Of a stretch of DNA of 64,000 bases, positions 54,995 through 63,131 are shown in pieces. A model generated the notes under the pieces. That model did not search any database, was not told where the DNA came from, and saw only the letters and a program-made list of their open reading frames with translations. This DNA comes from Corynebacterium lubricantis DSM 45231 (GTDB taxonomy: Bacteria > Actinomycetota > Actinomycetes > Mycobacteriales > Mycobacteriaceae): positions 124,001 to 188,000 of the forward strand of contig NZ_KB902193.1 in the NCBI RefSeq assembly GCF_000379425.1, read 5' to 3'. Numbering within the stretch: the first letter of the stretch is position 1; each line of letters opens with the position of its first letter. The position numbers and the translations under genes were made by a program.

Positions 54995-56491
54995 CTAGGG
55001 CGACTCAGCCTTTCTGACCACGTCCATCGCCTCCTGATAATTCGAGGTGGCGGCGTCCTTGCCGTTCCACACAGCAATATTGCGCACGTCGGGCATCATG
55101 TCGCGGTGGAAGACGGGGTCTAGGCCTGCCTTCTTTTGAGTGGTGTAGTTCTTTAGCAGCCGCACGGCTACCGTACTCAACGGGATAATCGCGCAGAGGT
55201 TAATCAGAACCATGATGCCGGCGAAGGTGTCGCCGAGCGCCCACACCAGCGGGACAGAAGCGATTGCTCCAAAGAAGACACTCGCCAATACCAGCAGGCG
55301 AAAGACCAACATGACCACCTTGGAATCGGTGAAGTACTGGATATTGGCCTGGGCCAAGTAGTAGTTGCCCAGCACCGAGGAAAACGCCAGGAAGAACATC
55401 ACGGCGGTAATGAAATGAATGCCCCAGTCACCGACGACGGCCGCCAGCGCGGACTGTGTCAGCGAAGACGACTGGATGTCTCCGGTGGCGTAGTCAACAC
55501 CAGAGAGCAAGATAATAAACGCGGTAATGCTGCAGACAAGCAAGGTGTCGAAGTAGACGCCGAGGGTCTGGACCAAGCCCTGCTTCACCGGGTGGGAGAC
55601 GGTCGCGGTCGCAGCGGCGTTGGGGACAGAACCCTCGCCAGCCTCGTTGGAAAACAGGCCACGGCGCATGCCGTTCATGAACGCGAGCCAGAAAGCGCCC
55701 CAGACAGTAGCGGTAGCAACGGGGCGGAAGCCGAAGGCACCAGCGATGATGTCAGTGATCATGGCTGGGACCTGGTTGAAGTTGATCACGATGACCAGCA
55801 CACCGACGATGACGTAAGCGCCGGCCATGAAAGGAACCAACCACTGGGTCACGCTGGCGATGCGCTGCACGCCGCCGAAGATGACCAGCGCGGAAAGCAC
55901 TGCCATGCCGAGGCCAACAAGCGCCTTCGCGGTGGTGGATGGGGTGCCCAGGGAAACGGTGATCGCCTCAACGACTGCGTTGGACTGCAGCGCGTTGTAG
56001 ACAAAACCGAAGGTGATTGTGATGGCCACGCCGAAGATGACGGCCAGCCAGCGAGCGTTGAGGCCAAGGGTCATGTAGTACGCGGGTCCACCACGGTAGC
56101 TGTCGCCGTCCTTGACCTTCCACAGCTGCGCCAGGGTCGACTCAACGAACGACGTCGCGCCACCGACGAGGGCGATGATCCACATCCAGAACACCGCGCC
56201 GGGCCCGCCCAGGGTGATGGCGAGCGCGACACCTGCAACATTGGCGGTGCCCACGCGTGAAGCCGCGGAAATCGTGAATGCCTTGAACGCGGAGATGTCT
56301 TGCTTATCGGCGTATTCGCCGTCCTTCGCTGGCTTTTCGACGACTGCCTTGAACATCTCCGGAATCATCCGGATTTGAACAAGCATCGTCTTGCCGCCGA
56401 AGTAGAGTCCGGCGGCAACAAGGAGGAAGGGTAAGACCATCCACAGGTTGTCATTGACAACGTTGGTGACGAAGTTTTCCACAGATTCCAT
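54995..56491 (-). CDS. alanine/glycine:cation symporter (AGCS family)
   Basis: 498 residues, about 11 helices. Family signatures: GGPAYYMTLGLNARW, SNEAGEGSVPNAAATA (central conserved loop), GVALAITLGGPGAVFWMW near the N-terminus. It imports alanine or glycine with Na+ or H+. Stands alone, converging with the aminotransferase-like gene. Confidence 0.93.
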   Translation of the reverse strand: MESVENFVTNVVNDNLWMVLPFLLVAAGLYFGGKTMLVQIRMIPEMFKAVVEKPAKDGEYADKQDISAFKAFTISAASRVGTANVAGVALAITLGGPGAVFWMWIIALVGGATSFVESTLAQLWKVKDGDSYRGGPAYYMTLGLNARWLAVIFGVAITITFGFVYNALQSNAVVEAITVSLGTPSTTAKALVGLGMAVLSALVIFGGVQRIASVTQWLVPFMAGAYVIVGVLVIVINFNQVPAMITDIIAGAFGFRPVATATVWGAFWLAFMNGMRRGLFSNEAGEGSVPNAAATATVSHPVKQGLVQTLGVYFDTLLVCSITAFIILLSGVDYATGDIQSSSLTQSALAAVVGDWGIHFITAVMFFLAFSSVLGNYYLAQANIQYFTDSKVVMLVFRLLVLASVFFGAIASVPLVWALGDTFAGIMVLINLCAIIPLSTVAVRLLKNYTTQKKAGLDPVFHRDMMPDVRNIAVWNGKDAATSNYQEAMDVVRKAESP

Positions 56492-56541
56492 GCCGAAAAT
56501 GTTACTTCAGTCACATCAACTTCGTGTAATTGTTTGGGTTT

Positions 56542-57498
56542 TTACACCTCAAGCACGAGTTTGCCCTTCACAGCGCCGGTCTCAAGCAGTTCGTGCGCCG
56601 TTGCTGCTTCGGCCAACGGAAGCGTGCGATCAATCGTCGTTAAGATCTTTCCGCTTTCAATCAGCGGCCACACATTCTCCACCGTCGAGCGACAAATCTC
56701 GGCCTTCTGATCGAGCGGGCGCGCGCGCAGCGTGGTCGCGTGCACCGACTGGCGCCGCGGCATCATGCGCCCCAGTGGCAACGTGCCCTTCGCACCGCCC
56801 TGCACCGCGATGACGATCAGCTTGCCGTCCATTGCCAGACACCGCACGTTGTCCTCGAGGTATGGTCCGCCAATAATGTCCAGGATGGCATTGCATGAGC
56901 CCTTGAGCTTATCGACGAACGACTCTTCCTTGTAGTTAATGAGAATGTCCGCGCCGAGCTCTTTACAATGATCGAGCTTTTCCTGCGAGCCCGCCGTGAC
57001 GGCTACTTCTACGCCCAGCGCCTTGCACATCTGGATGGCAAAGGAGCCGATGCCGCCGCCTCCGCCGTGGATGAGCACGCGCTGGCCTTCCTTGATGCCG
57101 GCGAGCATACCCAGGTTTGACCAGACAGTAGCGGCGACCTCCACAATCGAGGCCGTATCCGTGAGACTGAAGCCCTGTGGGACTCGCATGAGCTGACCCA
57201 CTGGTACGGCGACATATTCGGCGTAGCCGCCACCCGCCAGCAGGCAACCGACTTCCTCGCCTACCTCGCGGTCGGTGTCACCCGCGTCGACGATGGTTCC
57301 GGCGCATTCGAGGCCGATGATCTCTGACGCGCCCTGCGGGGCAGGGTAGTTGCCCTTGGCCTGGACAAGGTCTGCGTGATTGACGCCGGCCGCGGCTACT
57401 TTGACGAGCACCTCGCCTGGTTGAAGTTGCGGGGTCTCGGTTTCCTGCAGCTCAAGCGCGCGGGGGTTTTCTGGGTCGGTCTGAATGATTGCTTTCAT
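56542..57498 (-). CDS. NAD(P)H-quinone oxidoreductase (zeta-crystallin-like MDR)
   Basis: 318 residues from ATG 57498 (MKAIIQTDPENPRALELQET). Medium-chain reductase fold: GVNHADLVQAKGNYP, GLECAGTIVDAGD, and NADPH site VLIHGGGGGIGSFAIQMCKALG; no zinc cysteines. The longer frame upstream runs into the tRNA gene and is not used. In M. tuberculosis the neighbour of Rv3778c, Rv3777, is also an oxidoreductase of this type, so the order is conserved. Confidence 0.92.
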   Translation of the reverse strand: MKAIIQTDPENPRALELQETETPQLQPGEVLVKVAAAGVNHADLVQAKGNYPAPQGASEIIGLECAGTIVDAGDTDREVGEEVGCLLAGGGYAEYVAVPVGQLMRVPQGFSLTDTASIVEVAATVWSNLGMLAGIKEGQRVLIHGGGGGIGSFAIQMCKALGVEVAVTAGSQEKLDHCKELGADILINYKEESFVDKLKGSCNAILDIIGGPYLEDNVRCLAMDGKLIVIAVQGGAKGTLPLGRMMPRRQSVHATTLRARPLDQKAEICRSTVENVWPLIESGKILTTIDRTLPLAEAATAHELLETGAVKGKLVLEV

Positions 57499-57584
57499 AG
57501 TACCCAGGGTAGAGGAACTTAAAGGGCCATACGCTATACTTTTCTCCAGTCTCCGGAGAGGCCTTGAAGGCGTTCTCCGGTGAT

Positions 57585-57669
57585 GGAGACGTGGCAGAGC
57601 GGCCGAATGCACTGGTCTTGAAAACCAGCGAGGGTTAAACCTCCGCGGGTTCAAATCCCGCCGTCTCCG
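57585..57669 (+). tRNA. tRNA-Ser (anticodon TGA)
   Basis: 85 nt. Acceptor GGAGACG (57585-57591) pairs with CGTCTCC (57662-57668), discriminator G. Anticodon stem CTGGT/ACCAG with loop CTTGAAA, anticodon TGA; a long variable arm (CGAGGGTTAAACCTCCG) as in class II tRNAs; T-loop TTCAAAT. CCA is not encoded. Its 3' end is the apparent attachment site of the element that follows. Confidence 0.96.
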
Positions 57670-57678
57670 CAATCACTA

Positions 57679-57713
57679 AAACCGCTGGTCGTGATTGACC
57701 GGCGGTTTTTCTT
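57679..57713 (+). terminator. terminator after tRNA-Ser
   Basis: AAACCGCTGGTC (57679-57690) pairs with GACCGGCGGTTT (57697-57708; one G-U pair), loop GTGATT, then TTTTTCTT. Confidence 0.88.
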
Positions 57714-57783
57714 ATTTATGCAGGTAGGGGTCTGAGTGCTATATGGACGGGGGCGGACAGGAAATGACAAGAAGTAACATGGG

Positions 57784-57804
57784 TAAGGGAAAGTTAAGGG
57801 AAAG
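57784..57804 (+). repeat. direct repeat upstream of the integrase
   Basis: TAAGGGAAAG at 57784-57793 and again at 57795-57804, period 11 (about one helix turn), 28 bases before the integrase ATG. The position suits arm-type binding sites of a tyrosine recombinase, but could also just be purine-rich leader. Confidence 0.35.
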
Positions 57805-57831
57805 AGAAAAGGCACCGGGGAGACAATCGCA

Positions 57832-59079
57832 ATGGCTAAGCGCTCACGTCGATCATGGGGGAAAGTAGCAAAGAAGGGAAAACGGTATTACGCGGAATAC
57901 ACCGGTCCTGACGGCGCACGTCACACGCCGGGCAAGTCATTCCCCTCGAAATTAGATGCTGATGGTTGGCTGAGCGCTGAGAAGCGATTAATCGACCTCG
58001 ATGCTTGGACTCCCCCGGTACAGCGCGGGCAACAAGAGCGGGCGGACTTGCTCACGGTGGGGGAATGGCTTGATAAGTTCCATGACCTCCTTGAAACGGG
58101 GGCTAAGCCCTTAAAGCCGACAACAGTACAGAATTACCGTGACGTGACCCGTAAGAGAATTACCGCGCCTATCTCGCCGGGAGACGCGGACCCTGACGTG
58201 ACGTTCCTTTACTCGATGCGCTTAACCACTGTTACCAAGAACGATATTTATCGATGGTGGGATGCGGTGCAACGCAATTACGACACTCCACCGACAAATC
58301 AGCAGGCCTATAAACGCTTGAAGGCCGCGTATGCTGAAGCGGCCCGGCGCGAGATGATTTTAGTTAATCCGGTGGAAATTAAGAAGGCTGCGGCAAAGAT
58401 TAAGCCCGATGAAAAGTATTTGCCAAGTGATGAAGAATTAGCCAAGATTCTTCATGGTATGAATGACCGATACAAGGCCGTCACCTCGTTAATTTTTCAT
58501 CATGGGTTACGCATTGGGGAAGCAATAGCCCTGGAAGTGAGGCATGTTCATGTCGAATACCTACCTGTGCCTTACATGCCAAGGGTCACTGTGACGATTG
58601 AGCAGGACTTGGCTAGGTTAACTCCTAAGGGTGAGAAAACATACATGCTTTTGCAGCCTCCAAAGACTGAGGCGGGCAATAGGGAAGTGCCGACTATGCC
58701 GACTGACGTACCCTACTTTTTAAATCACATTGCGCGCTACGTAAATGGGCAAACAACAACGGTGCGAACAGTGGATGGGGTAAAGGAAGTTGAATTATTT
58801 ACTACTACATCTCAGGGCCGGGTTTTGATGGATACTTCATACCGTTCCGTGCTTGACCGTGTGAAACGCGCCGTGGGTGTGAGTGCTGAAATTGACCCGC
58901 ATACCGGCAGGAACTTCATCATTACCATGCTCGCCGAACAGGGGGCAACACTGAAGGAAATTGGCACGTTGCTGGGGCAGGCGGACGTATCGGTGATTTT
59001 GGAAACGTACCTCAAAGTTCGGGGCGGGCGGACAACCACACTGATGGATAGGGTTAGCCAATCGCTTGGAAAGGTATAG
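57832..59079 (+). CDS. int: tyrosine recombinase (integrase)
   Basis: 415 residues. N-terminal arm-binding region (KRYYAEYTGPDGARHTPGKSF), SAM-like core-binding domain, then the catalytic domain with R227 (HHGLRIGEAIAL), K278 (PPKTEAGNREV), H357-x-x-R360 (PHTGRNF) and nucleophile Y393 (LETYLKV). The usual LGH box reads LGQ (381-383). It catalyses integration into the tRNA-Ser gene 162 bases upstream. Next gene begins 3 bases after its stop. Confidence 0.95.
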   Translation: MAKRSRRSWGKVAKKGKRYYAEYTGPDGARHTPGKSFPSKLDADGWLSAEKRLIDLDAWTPPVQRGQQERADLLTVGEWLDKFHDLLETGAKPLKPTTVQNYRDVTRKRITAPISPGDADPDVTFLYSMRLTTVTKNDIYRWWDAVQRNYDTPPTNQQAYKRLKAAYAEAARREMILVNPVEIKKAAAKIKPDEKYLPSDEELAKILHGMNDRYKAVTSLIFHHGLRIGEAIALEVRHVHVEYLPVPYMPRVTVTIEQDLARLTPKGEKTYMLLQPPKTEAGNREVPTMPTDVPYFLNHIARYVNGQTTTVRTVDGVKEVELFTTTSQGRVLMDTSYRSVLDRVKRAVGVSAEIDPHTGRNFIITMLAEQGATLKEIGTLLGQADVSVILETYLKVRGGRTTTLMDRVSQSLGKV

Positions 59080-59082
59080 AGA

Positions 59083-59796
59083 ATGAGTGGGAGTCTTGCC
59101 GGGCTACCTGTAGTAGATGTTCGGGTCGTGCTGGAAAATGAAGGTACATTGTGGGGCGAACTCAATGACCGTGAGCAACAGGAAGCACTTGTGCGTGTCT
59201 GGGATACGCACGCCCTGGACGGTGAAGGCGTGATAGACCTCGCTGGTCTTGGCTGGGAGGCTGAGGGGGCACCACTTACGACGTTTAAGTGGATACGCGT
59301 GACCCGTGTAGGCAAGAGAGGTACGCGGATTATGGCCACGTTCTACGTACTGGAGAAGGCCGGGGAACTGTACGACGTGTATTTAGGCGTTCCTAGGAAG
59401 AAGGCGCGACCTAACCCGTTCGTGGACGGTACGCGCCCCCTGAGGCTTAATGAAGGCCGAAAATGGGGCGATAAGGAAGGCAAACAACGTGAAGCCCTAT
59501 TCGGTGACCCTGAGGGATGGGAGAAGGATTATCGCCGTGAGGTCAACCGTGACCCGTTGGCCATGTCTAAGCAATTGGCGAACAGAGGTGAGAGCCACCG
59601 CAATGATGAAGTTGTGGCAGTGCGGGACCCGTATAGCAGGGCATGGCAAGTGAGGTTTAACACCGGCAAGAACTCGTTCATGATTAGCGGAATGAAGTTA
59701 GGGCCTTACCTTTACCGGGCAAGACTTACAGGTGAGCATGAGTTACCTTATGCCGTTTTGCAACGCGCTATCCATGGTGGCCACAAGCACCGTTGA
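59083..59796 (+). CDS. unknown protein of the integrated element
   Basis: 237 residues, soluble, mixed charge. Family not recognised. The C-terminal part (VRDPYSRAWQVRFNTGKNSFMIS...KLGPYLYRARL) looks like a compact beta-rich unit; the middle is rich in Lys/Arg/Glu. It begins 3 bases after int, so it may share its transcript and take part in integration control or in host or phage interaction. Function open. Confidence 0.7.
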   Translation: MSGSLAGLPVVDVRVVLENEGTLWGELNDREQQEALVRVWDTHALDGEGVIDLAGLGWEAEGAPLTTFKWIRVTRVGKRGTRIMATFYVLEKAGELYDVYLGVPRKKARPNPFVDGTRPLRLNEGRKWGDKEGKQREALFGDPEGWEKDYRREVNRDPLAMSKQLANRGESHRNDEVVAVRDPYSRAWQVRFNTGKNSFMISGMKLGPYLYRARLTGEHELPYAVLQRAIHGGHKHR

Positions 59797-59977
59797 GGGC
59801 CGGGGGTGGCCAGCATAGGCCGTTTAGTGATAACGTGGTTGCACCGTAGCAATACGGGAATGGAAGGATATTTGACCTCCCCTACTTACGATTAGTGTCG
59901 TTCGTGGTTGTACTTAACCTGGTCCTTACGTGCCGGGCATGTTTTCATGCCTGAACGAAATGGAAGGTTACGCCACA

Positions 59978-60166
59978 ATGGCTACCCATGATCCTTATAT
60001 CAACGGCACTAAGGCAGCCGACTACGCAGGTTGCAGTGCGCGCACACTCCGTAGGCGTGTAGCGGAAGGCAAACTTACTGCCTATCGTTCCGGTCGTATT
60101 GTGCGTTATAAGAAGTCTGACCTCGACGCTATGTTTACCCGCACCGATACGTGGGCGGTGAACTAA
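59978..60166 (+). CDS. excisionase/AlpA-like HTH DNA-binding protein
   Basis: 62 residues from ATG 59978 (GGAAGG 11 bases upstream); ATG 59960 is less likely. MerR-type helix-turn-helix of the excisionase family: TKAADYAGCSARTLRRRVAEGKLTAYRSGRIVRYKKSDLDAMF. Such proteins direct excision or act as activators in satellites. The 181-base gap before it probably holds the promoter of the replication genes. The stop overlaps the next ATG (TAATG). Confidence 0.85.
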   Translation: MATHDPYINGTKAADYAGCSARTLRRRVAEGKLTAYRSGRIVRYKKSDLDAMFTRTDTWAVN

Positions 60167-60756
60167 TGGCCATGGAACTGCAAAACCCCGCGCCGGGGGA
60201 CGCGGGGAATCGCAATAAACACCGGGTGAGTGTCACCGCTGACTCTAACATCACATTAGACGATACGCAGGCTCAAACTGAGCGCGCACTTTTGCATGGA
60301 CTCCTAACATCACCGGTTCGTCTCGTAATTGGACTGGCTGACGCATACCTCCAACCTCGCGACTTTCTGGACGAACAGGCCCGCACCGTTTATCGCGCCA
60401 TTCTTGCTGAGGCAAACGAGATAGCGGAAGCAGGGGAGACAGATAAAACGGTTAACCCTACCCGCGTAGTCAATGCGCTGCGGGCACAAGGGGAATACAC
60501 AGGCACCGTGCCTAGGCTAATGGTCAATGTAAGCGCCACAGGGATACCAGCGCCCGCATGGGCAACAACTGAGCGCCTAGCCCGTGACCTCGTTGGGCAA
60601 CGCCTGAGACACGCCCTGGAGGCGGTTGGCATCACGTTACAAGCGGCCTCACACGGTTCACACGCCGATATTCGCCTAGCCCTCCAGCACGCGCGCCACC
60701 TTGAATCGTTAGCGAAGCGTGCCGGGGTGATTGAGGAAACAGGTGAGGTGAAATGA
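60166..60756 (+). CDS. DnaB N-terminal-domain-like protein (replication accessory)
   Basis: 196 residues from ATG 60166. QTERALLHGLLTSP...LQPRDFLDEQARTVYRAILAEANE...RVVNALRAQGEY matches the helical N-terminal domain of replicative DnaB helicases ('A E..vLG.ll..p......l...dF....h..iy.ai'), but the RecA-like helicase half is missing. It overlaps the VapE-type gene by ATGA, so it may be that protein's partner or loader. Confidence 0.75.
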   Translation: MAMELQNPAPGDAGNRNKHRVSVTADSNITLDDTQAQTERALLHGLLTSPVRLVIGLADAYLQPRDFLDEQARTVYRAILAEANEIAEAGETDKTVNPTRVVNALRAQGEYTGTVPRLMVNVSATGIPAPAWATTERLARDLVGQRLRHALEAVGITLQAASHGSHADIRLALQHARHLESLAKRAGVIEETGEVK

Positions 60757-62111
60757 ATGCCGACACCTGGACTAATCAACTCGACCAGAATGAAACAACT
60801 GGAAAGTATTACAAGACAGGTAGGAACTTCACCACCGTTGCCTTGCATGACCCGTGCTTGCAGGGAATCGTGTTCAACGAGTTTGAAAACACCTTGTGGA
60901 AGAACGGCGTGTCTCAACTCCCGTGGCATACCAGCATAGGGGAATGGACCGACACAGATATGGGTCAATTAACCGCGTACATGGAAAGCATACTTGGTTC
61001 GTATAACGACAAGAAGGCCTTCACCGCGATTGATTATGCAGCGCGACAACGCCCGTACCACCCCGTGAAAGATTACCTAGAATCGTTGCCCGCATGGGAT
61101 AAGGTGCCAAGGCTCGACACTTTGCTTGTGGAATATCTTGGGGCCTCGGACACTAAATATGTCCGTGCCGTGACCCGCAAAACGCTTGTTGCAGCCGTAG
61201 CGCGTGTTTACCAACCTGGAAAGAAGTTTGATTACGTGCTGACGCTCGTAGGGCCTCAGGGACTAGGGAAATCGACCTTGTTTTCTTGCCTTGCCGGTAG
61301 ATGGTTTTCTGACTCACTGACGCTGAAAGACATGAAGGACAAGACCGGGCCTGAAAAGTTGCAGGGGTCGTGGATTATCGAACTTGCTGAACTCGCTGGA
61401 ATGCGAAAAACAGAAGTGGAAGAGGTTAAAAGTTTCATCACCGCCACCTCGGACAAGTACCGGCCCGCTTATGCACGCAATACCGTCACTATTGCACGTC
61501 AACAGGTCCTCGTGGCCACGACGAACGCTGAAGATGGGTTTTTGAGGGACGTTACGGGTAATCGCCGGTTTTGGCCTGTACATGTTGCAGGGGGCACTTC
61601 AGTGGGACCGACAGACCTTACACCGGACGTTGTGGCACAAGTATGGGCTGAAGCCTTGCACTACTACGTAGACGGGGAACCTTTGTACTTGTCTAGGTGC
61701 CTGGAGTTCGTGGCAAGTGAAGCACAAAAGCAATCAATGGAACACGACGATAGACAAGGAATGGTGGAAACGTACCTGGACACACTTTTGCCTGACGGGT
61801 GGGAGGATATGGACCGTGTGTCTCGGGTTCAATGGCTTGGGAAATCGCCGAGAGATAGAGCGGGGGTTTACCTACCGGGTAAGCACCGTAGAACCACCGT
61901 ATCGAACATGGAGATATGGGCTGAATGTTTTGGCAATCTTCCCTCAGAAATGAAGCCGCAAAGAGACGCGCCAGAAATCAAGAAAATCATGTCTCAGATT
62001 GACGGGTGGGGCGCGCGTCAAGGTACTGCCCGTGTGGGGCCTTATGGGAAGCCGTACGGGAAGCAGCGCCTATACAGCCGTGGGGAGGTGGAAAAGGTGG
62101 CAACTACCTAA
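60753..62111 (+). CDS. VapE/D5-type primase-helicase of the element
   Basis: 452 residues. An N-terminal region (HDPCLQGIVFNEFENTLWK) followed by the virulence-associated-E AAA+ domain: Walker A GPQGLGKST (167-175), LKDMKDKTGPEKLQGSWIIELAELAGM (Walker B-like region), and VATTNAEDGFLRDVTGNRRF (sensor region). VapE-type proteins are the replication initiator helicases of many phage satellites and prophages. The repeat-rich gap directly after it is the likely origin. Confidence 0.9.
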   Translation: MNADTWTNQLDQNETTGKYYKTGRNFTTVALHDPCLQGIVFNEFENTLWKNGVSQLPWHTSIGEWTDTDMGQLTAYMESILGSYNDKKAFTAIDYAARQRPYHPVKDYLESLPAWDKVPRLDTLLVEYLGASDTKYVRAVTRKTLVAAVARVYQPGKKFDYVLTLVGPQGLGKSTLFSCLAGRWFSDSLTLKDMKDKTGPEKLQGSWIIELAELAGMRKTEVEEVKSFITATSDKYRPAYARNTVTIARQQVLVATTNAEDGFLRDVTGNRRFWPVHVAGGTSVGPTDLTPDVVAQVWAEALHYYVDGEPLYLSRCLEFVASEAQKQSMEHDDRQGMVETYLDTLLPDGWEDMDRVSRVQWLGKSPRDRAGVYLPGKHRRTTVSNMEIWAECFGNLPSEMKPQRDAPEIKKIMSQIDGWGARQGTARVGPYGKPYGKQRLYSRGEVEKVATT

Positions 62112-62115
62112 ACCG

Positions 62116-62159
62116 GGTAGGCAACGAGAATTAGGCTCGTTGCCGACGTGTTGCCTACC
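62116..62159. repeat. two mutually exclusive hairpins after the VapE gene
   Basis: GGTAGGCAAC (62116-62125) pairs with GTTGCCTACC (62150-62159), and the overlapping GGCAACGAG (62120-62128) pairs with CTCGTTGCC (62136-62144). Both are perfect, but only one can form at a time because they share bases 62120-62125. No T-run follows. Confidence 0.6.
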
Positions 62160-62399
62160 TTGTTGTCCCTTGTATGTACTGGTTAAACCATGTAAATCAC
62201 CGATTAGCAACAAGGCAACAAGATATTGAATAGAAGAGCACAGGAAAGTGGGGAGGCATAGAGGTGCATAAGCGTATGTAGGGTTACAGACTTTTGAGAC
62301 ATACCTTGTTGCCCGATCAGAACACGCGTAGTTTTCACCCATGACCTGTGTAGATACATTGCAACAAGGTTGGGTAGCGGCCTTGTTGCTTATTGCAAA

Positions 62400-62492
62400 A
62401 TGTCTAAATCCAACCAAAAATGGAAGGAAGAAATGTTTGACACTAAGAAGATTGACGTAAACCGGCCCGCCTCCCACCCCGCAAACCAGTAA
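62400..62492 (+). CDS. possible 30-residue peptide
   Basis: ATG 62400 to TAA 62492, reading MSKSNQKWKEEMFDTKKI then a short Pro-rich end; an internal ATG (62433) has GGAAGGA upstream, giving 19 residues. No family. Weak case, listed because the gap is otherwise empty of genes. Confidence 0.2.
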   Translation: MSKSNQKWKEEMFDTKKIDVNRPASHPANQ

Positions 62493-62538
62493 ACCCGTTT
62501 TTCATCGAATACAGGAACCCCGAAAATACCGGGGAGAA

Positions 62539-62985
62539 ATGGAACTAGTTATCATGAATGCCATTACGGAACTTGCCTTGCAGCACCGCAAAAAGACGGC
62601 CTTGCAGTTACGTCTTGAAGGTATGACATATACCGACATTGCCGAAAGCATGAGCATGAGCGTGAGCACAGTTCATGGCTACGTCAAAGACTCAATAAGC
62701 GCTATTACGAAAGAAGATGCTGAGGCCCTACGTGATGTTGAAGTGGCCCGCCTTGATGCTCTCCAACACGCAGTTTGGGATAGAGCGCTAGACGGCGAAC
62801 TAAAGGCCGTGGACACTGCCTTAAAAATTATCGACCGCCGTATTCGACTCCTAGGCCTTGATATGCCTCAACAGGTTGCTATGGGCCCGAACGACGTTGA
62901 TCTCGATGCGACGGTGGAGAAATTGCGTACTGAGTTTCTAAGAATTGAACAGGCAGCGTGGGAGAATAACATCCTAGACGGGTAG
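62539..62985 (+). CDS. small-terminase-like (TerS) HTH protein
   Basis: 148 residues from ATG 62539 (GGGGAGAA upstream). N-terminal helix-turn-helix (ALQLRLEGMTYTDIAESMSMSVSTVHGYV) then a long helix with RLDALQHAVWDRALDGELKAVDTALKIIDRRIRLLGLD, a pattern typical of phage and satellite small-terminase-like proteins. In satellites a private TerS redirects helper-phage packaging to satellite DNA. No large terminase is visible, as expected if packaging is borrowed. A plain DNA-binding role is the alternative. Confidence 0.72.
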   Translation: MELVIMNAITELALQHRKKTALQLRLEGMTYTDIAESMSMSVSTVHGYVKDSISAITKEDAEALRDVEVARLDALQHAVWDRALDGELKAVDTALKIIDRRIRLLGLDMPQQVAMGPNDVDLDATVEKLRTEFLRIEQAAWENNILDG

Positions 62986-63131
62986 CCACTACTAATTGTT
63001 ACTTCACGTTGAAACTCACCCCCGCTATGGGTGTGTAAGCCTAGGTGAGACACTTGCGCGCGTGTTGTGTCGTGATTGGCTCGTTTTGTCGTACAAACTG
63101 AAGATTTGACACTACTGAAAGGGAGGCACGC

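Larger units (their letters stand above)
62112..62538. other. iteron-rich gap, putative replication origin of the element
   Basis: 427 bases without a convincing gene. The 9-mer GCAACAAGG or its complement CCTTGTTGC occurs at 62207-62215, 62304-62312, 62361-62369 and 62381-62389; near copies lie at 62158-62166 (CCTTGTTGT) and 62215-62223 (GCAACAAGA). The last two exact copies form a perfect inverted repeat with an 11-base spacer. Two overlapping hairpins lie at 62116-62159. Between the clusters the DNA is AT-rich (about 62170-62250). This is the pattern of satellite origins located next to the initiator gene. Origin call is inference. Confidence 0.6.

Noticed and set aside
57499..57672. N-terminal extension of the quinone oxidoreductase frame
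   Set aside because: It crosses the tRNA-Ser gene; the family N-terminus begins at ATG 57498.
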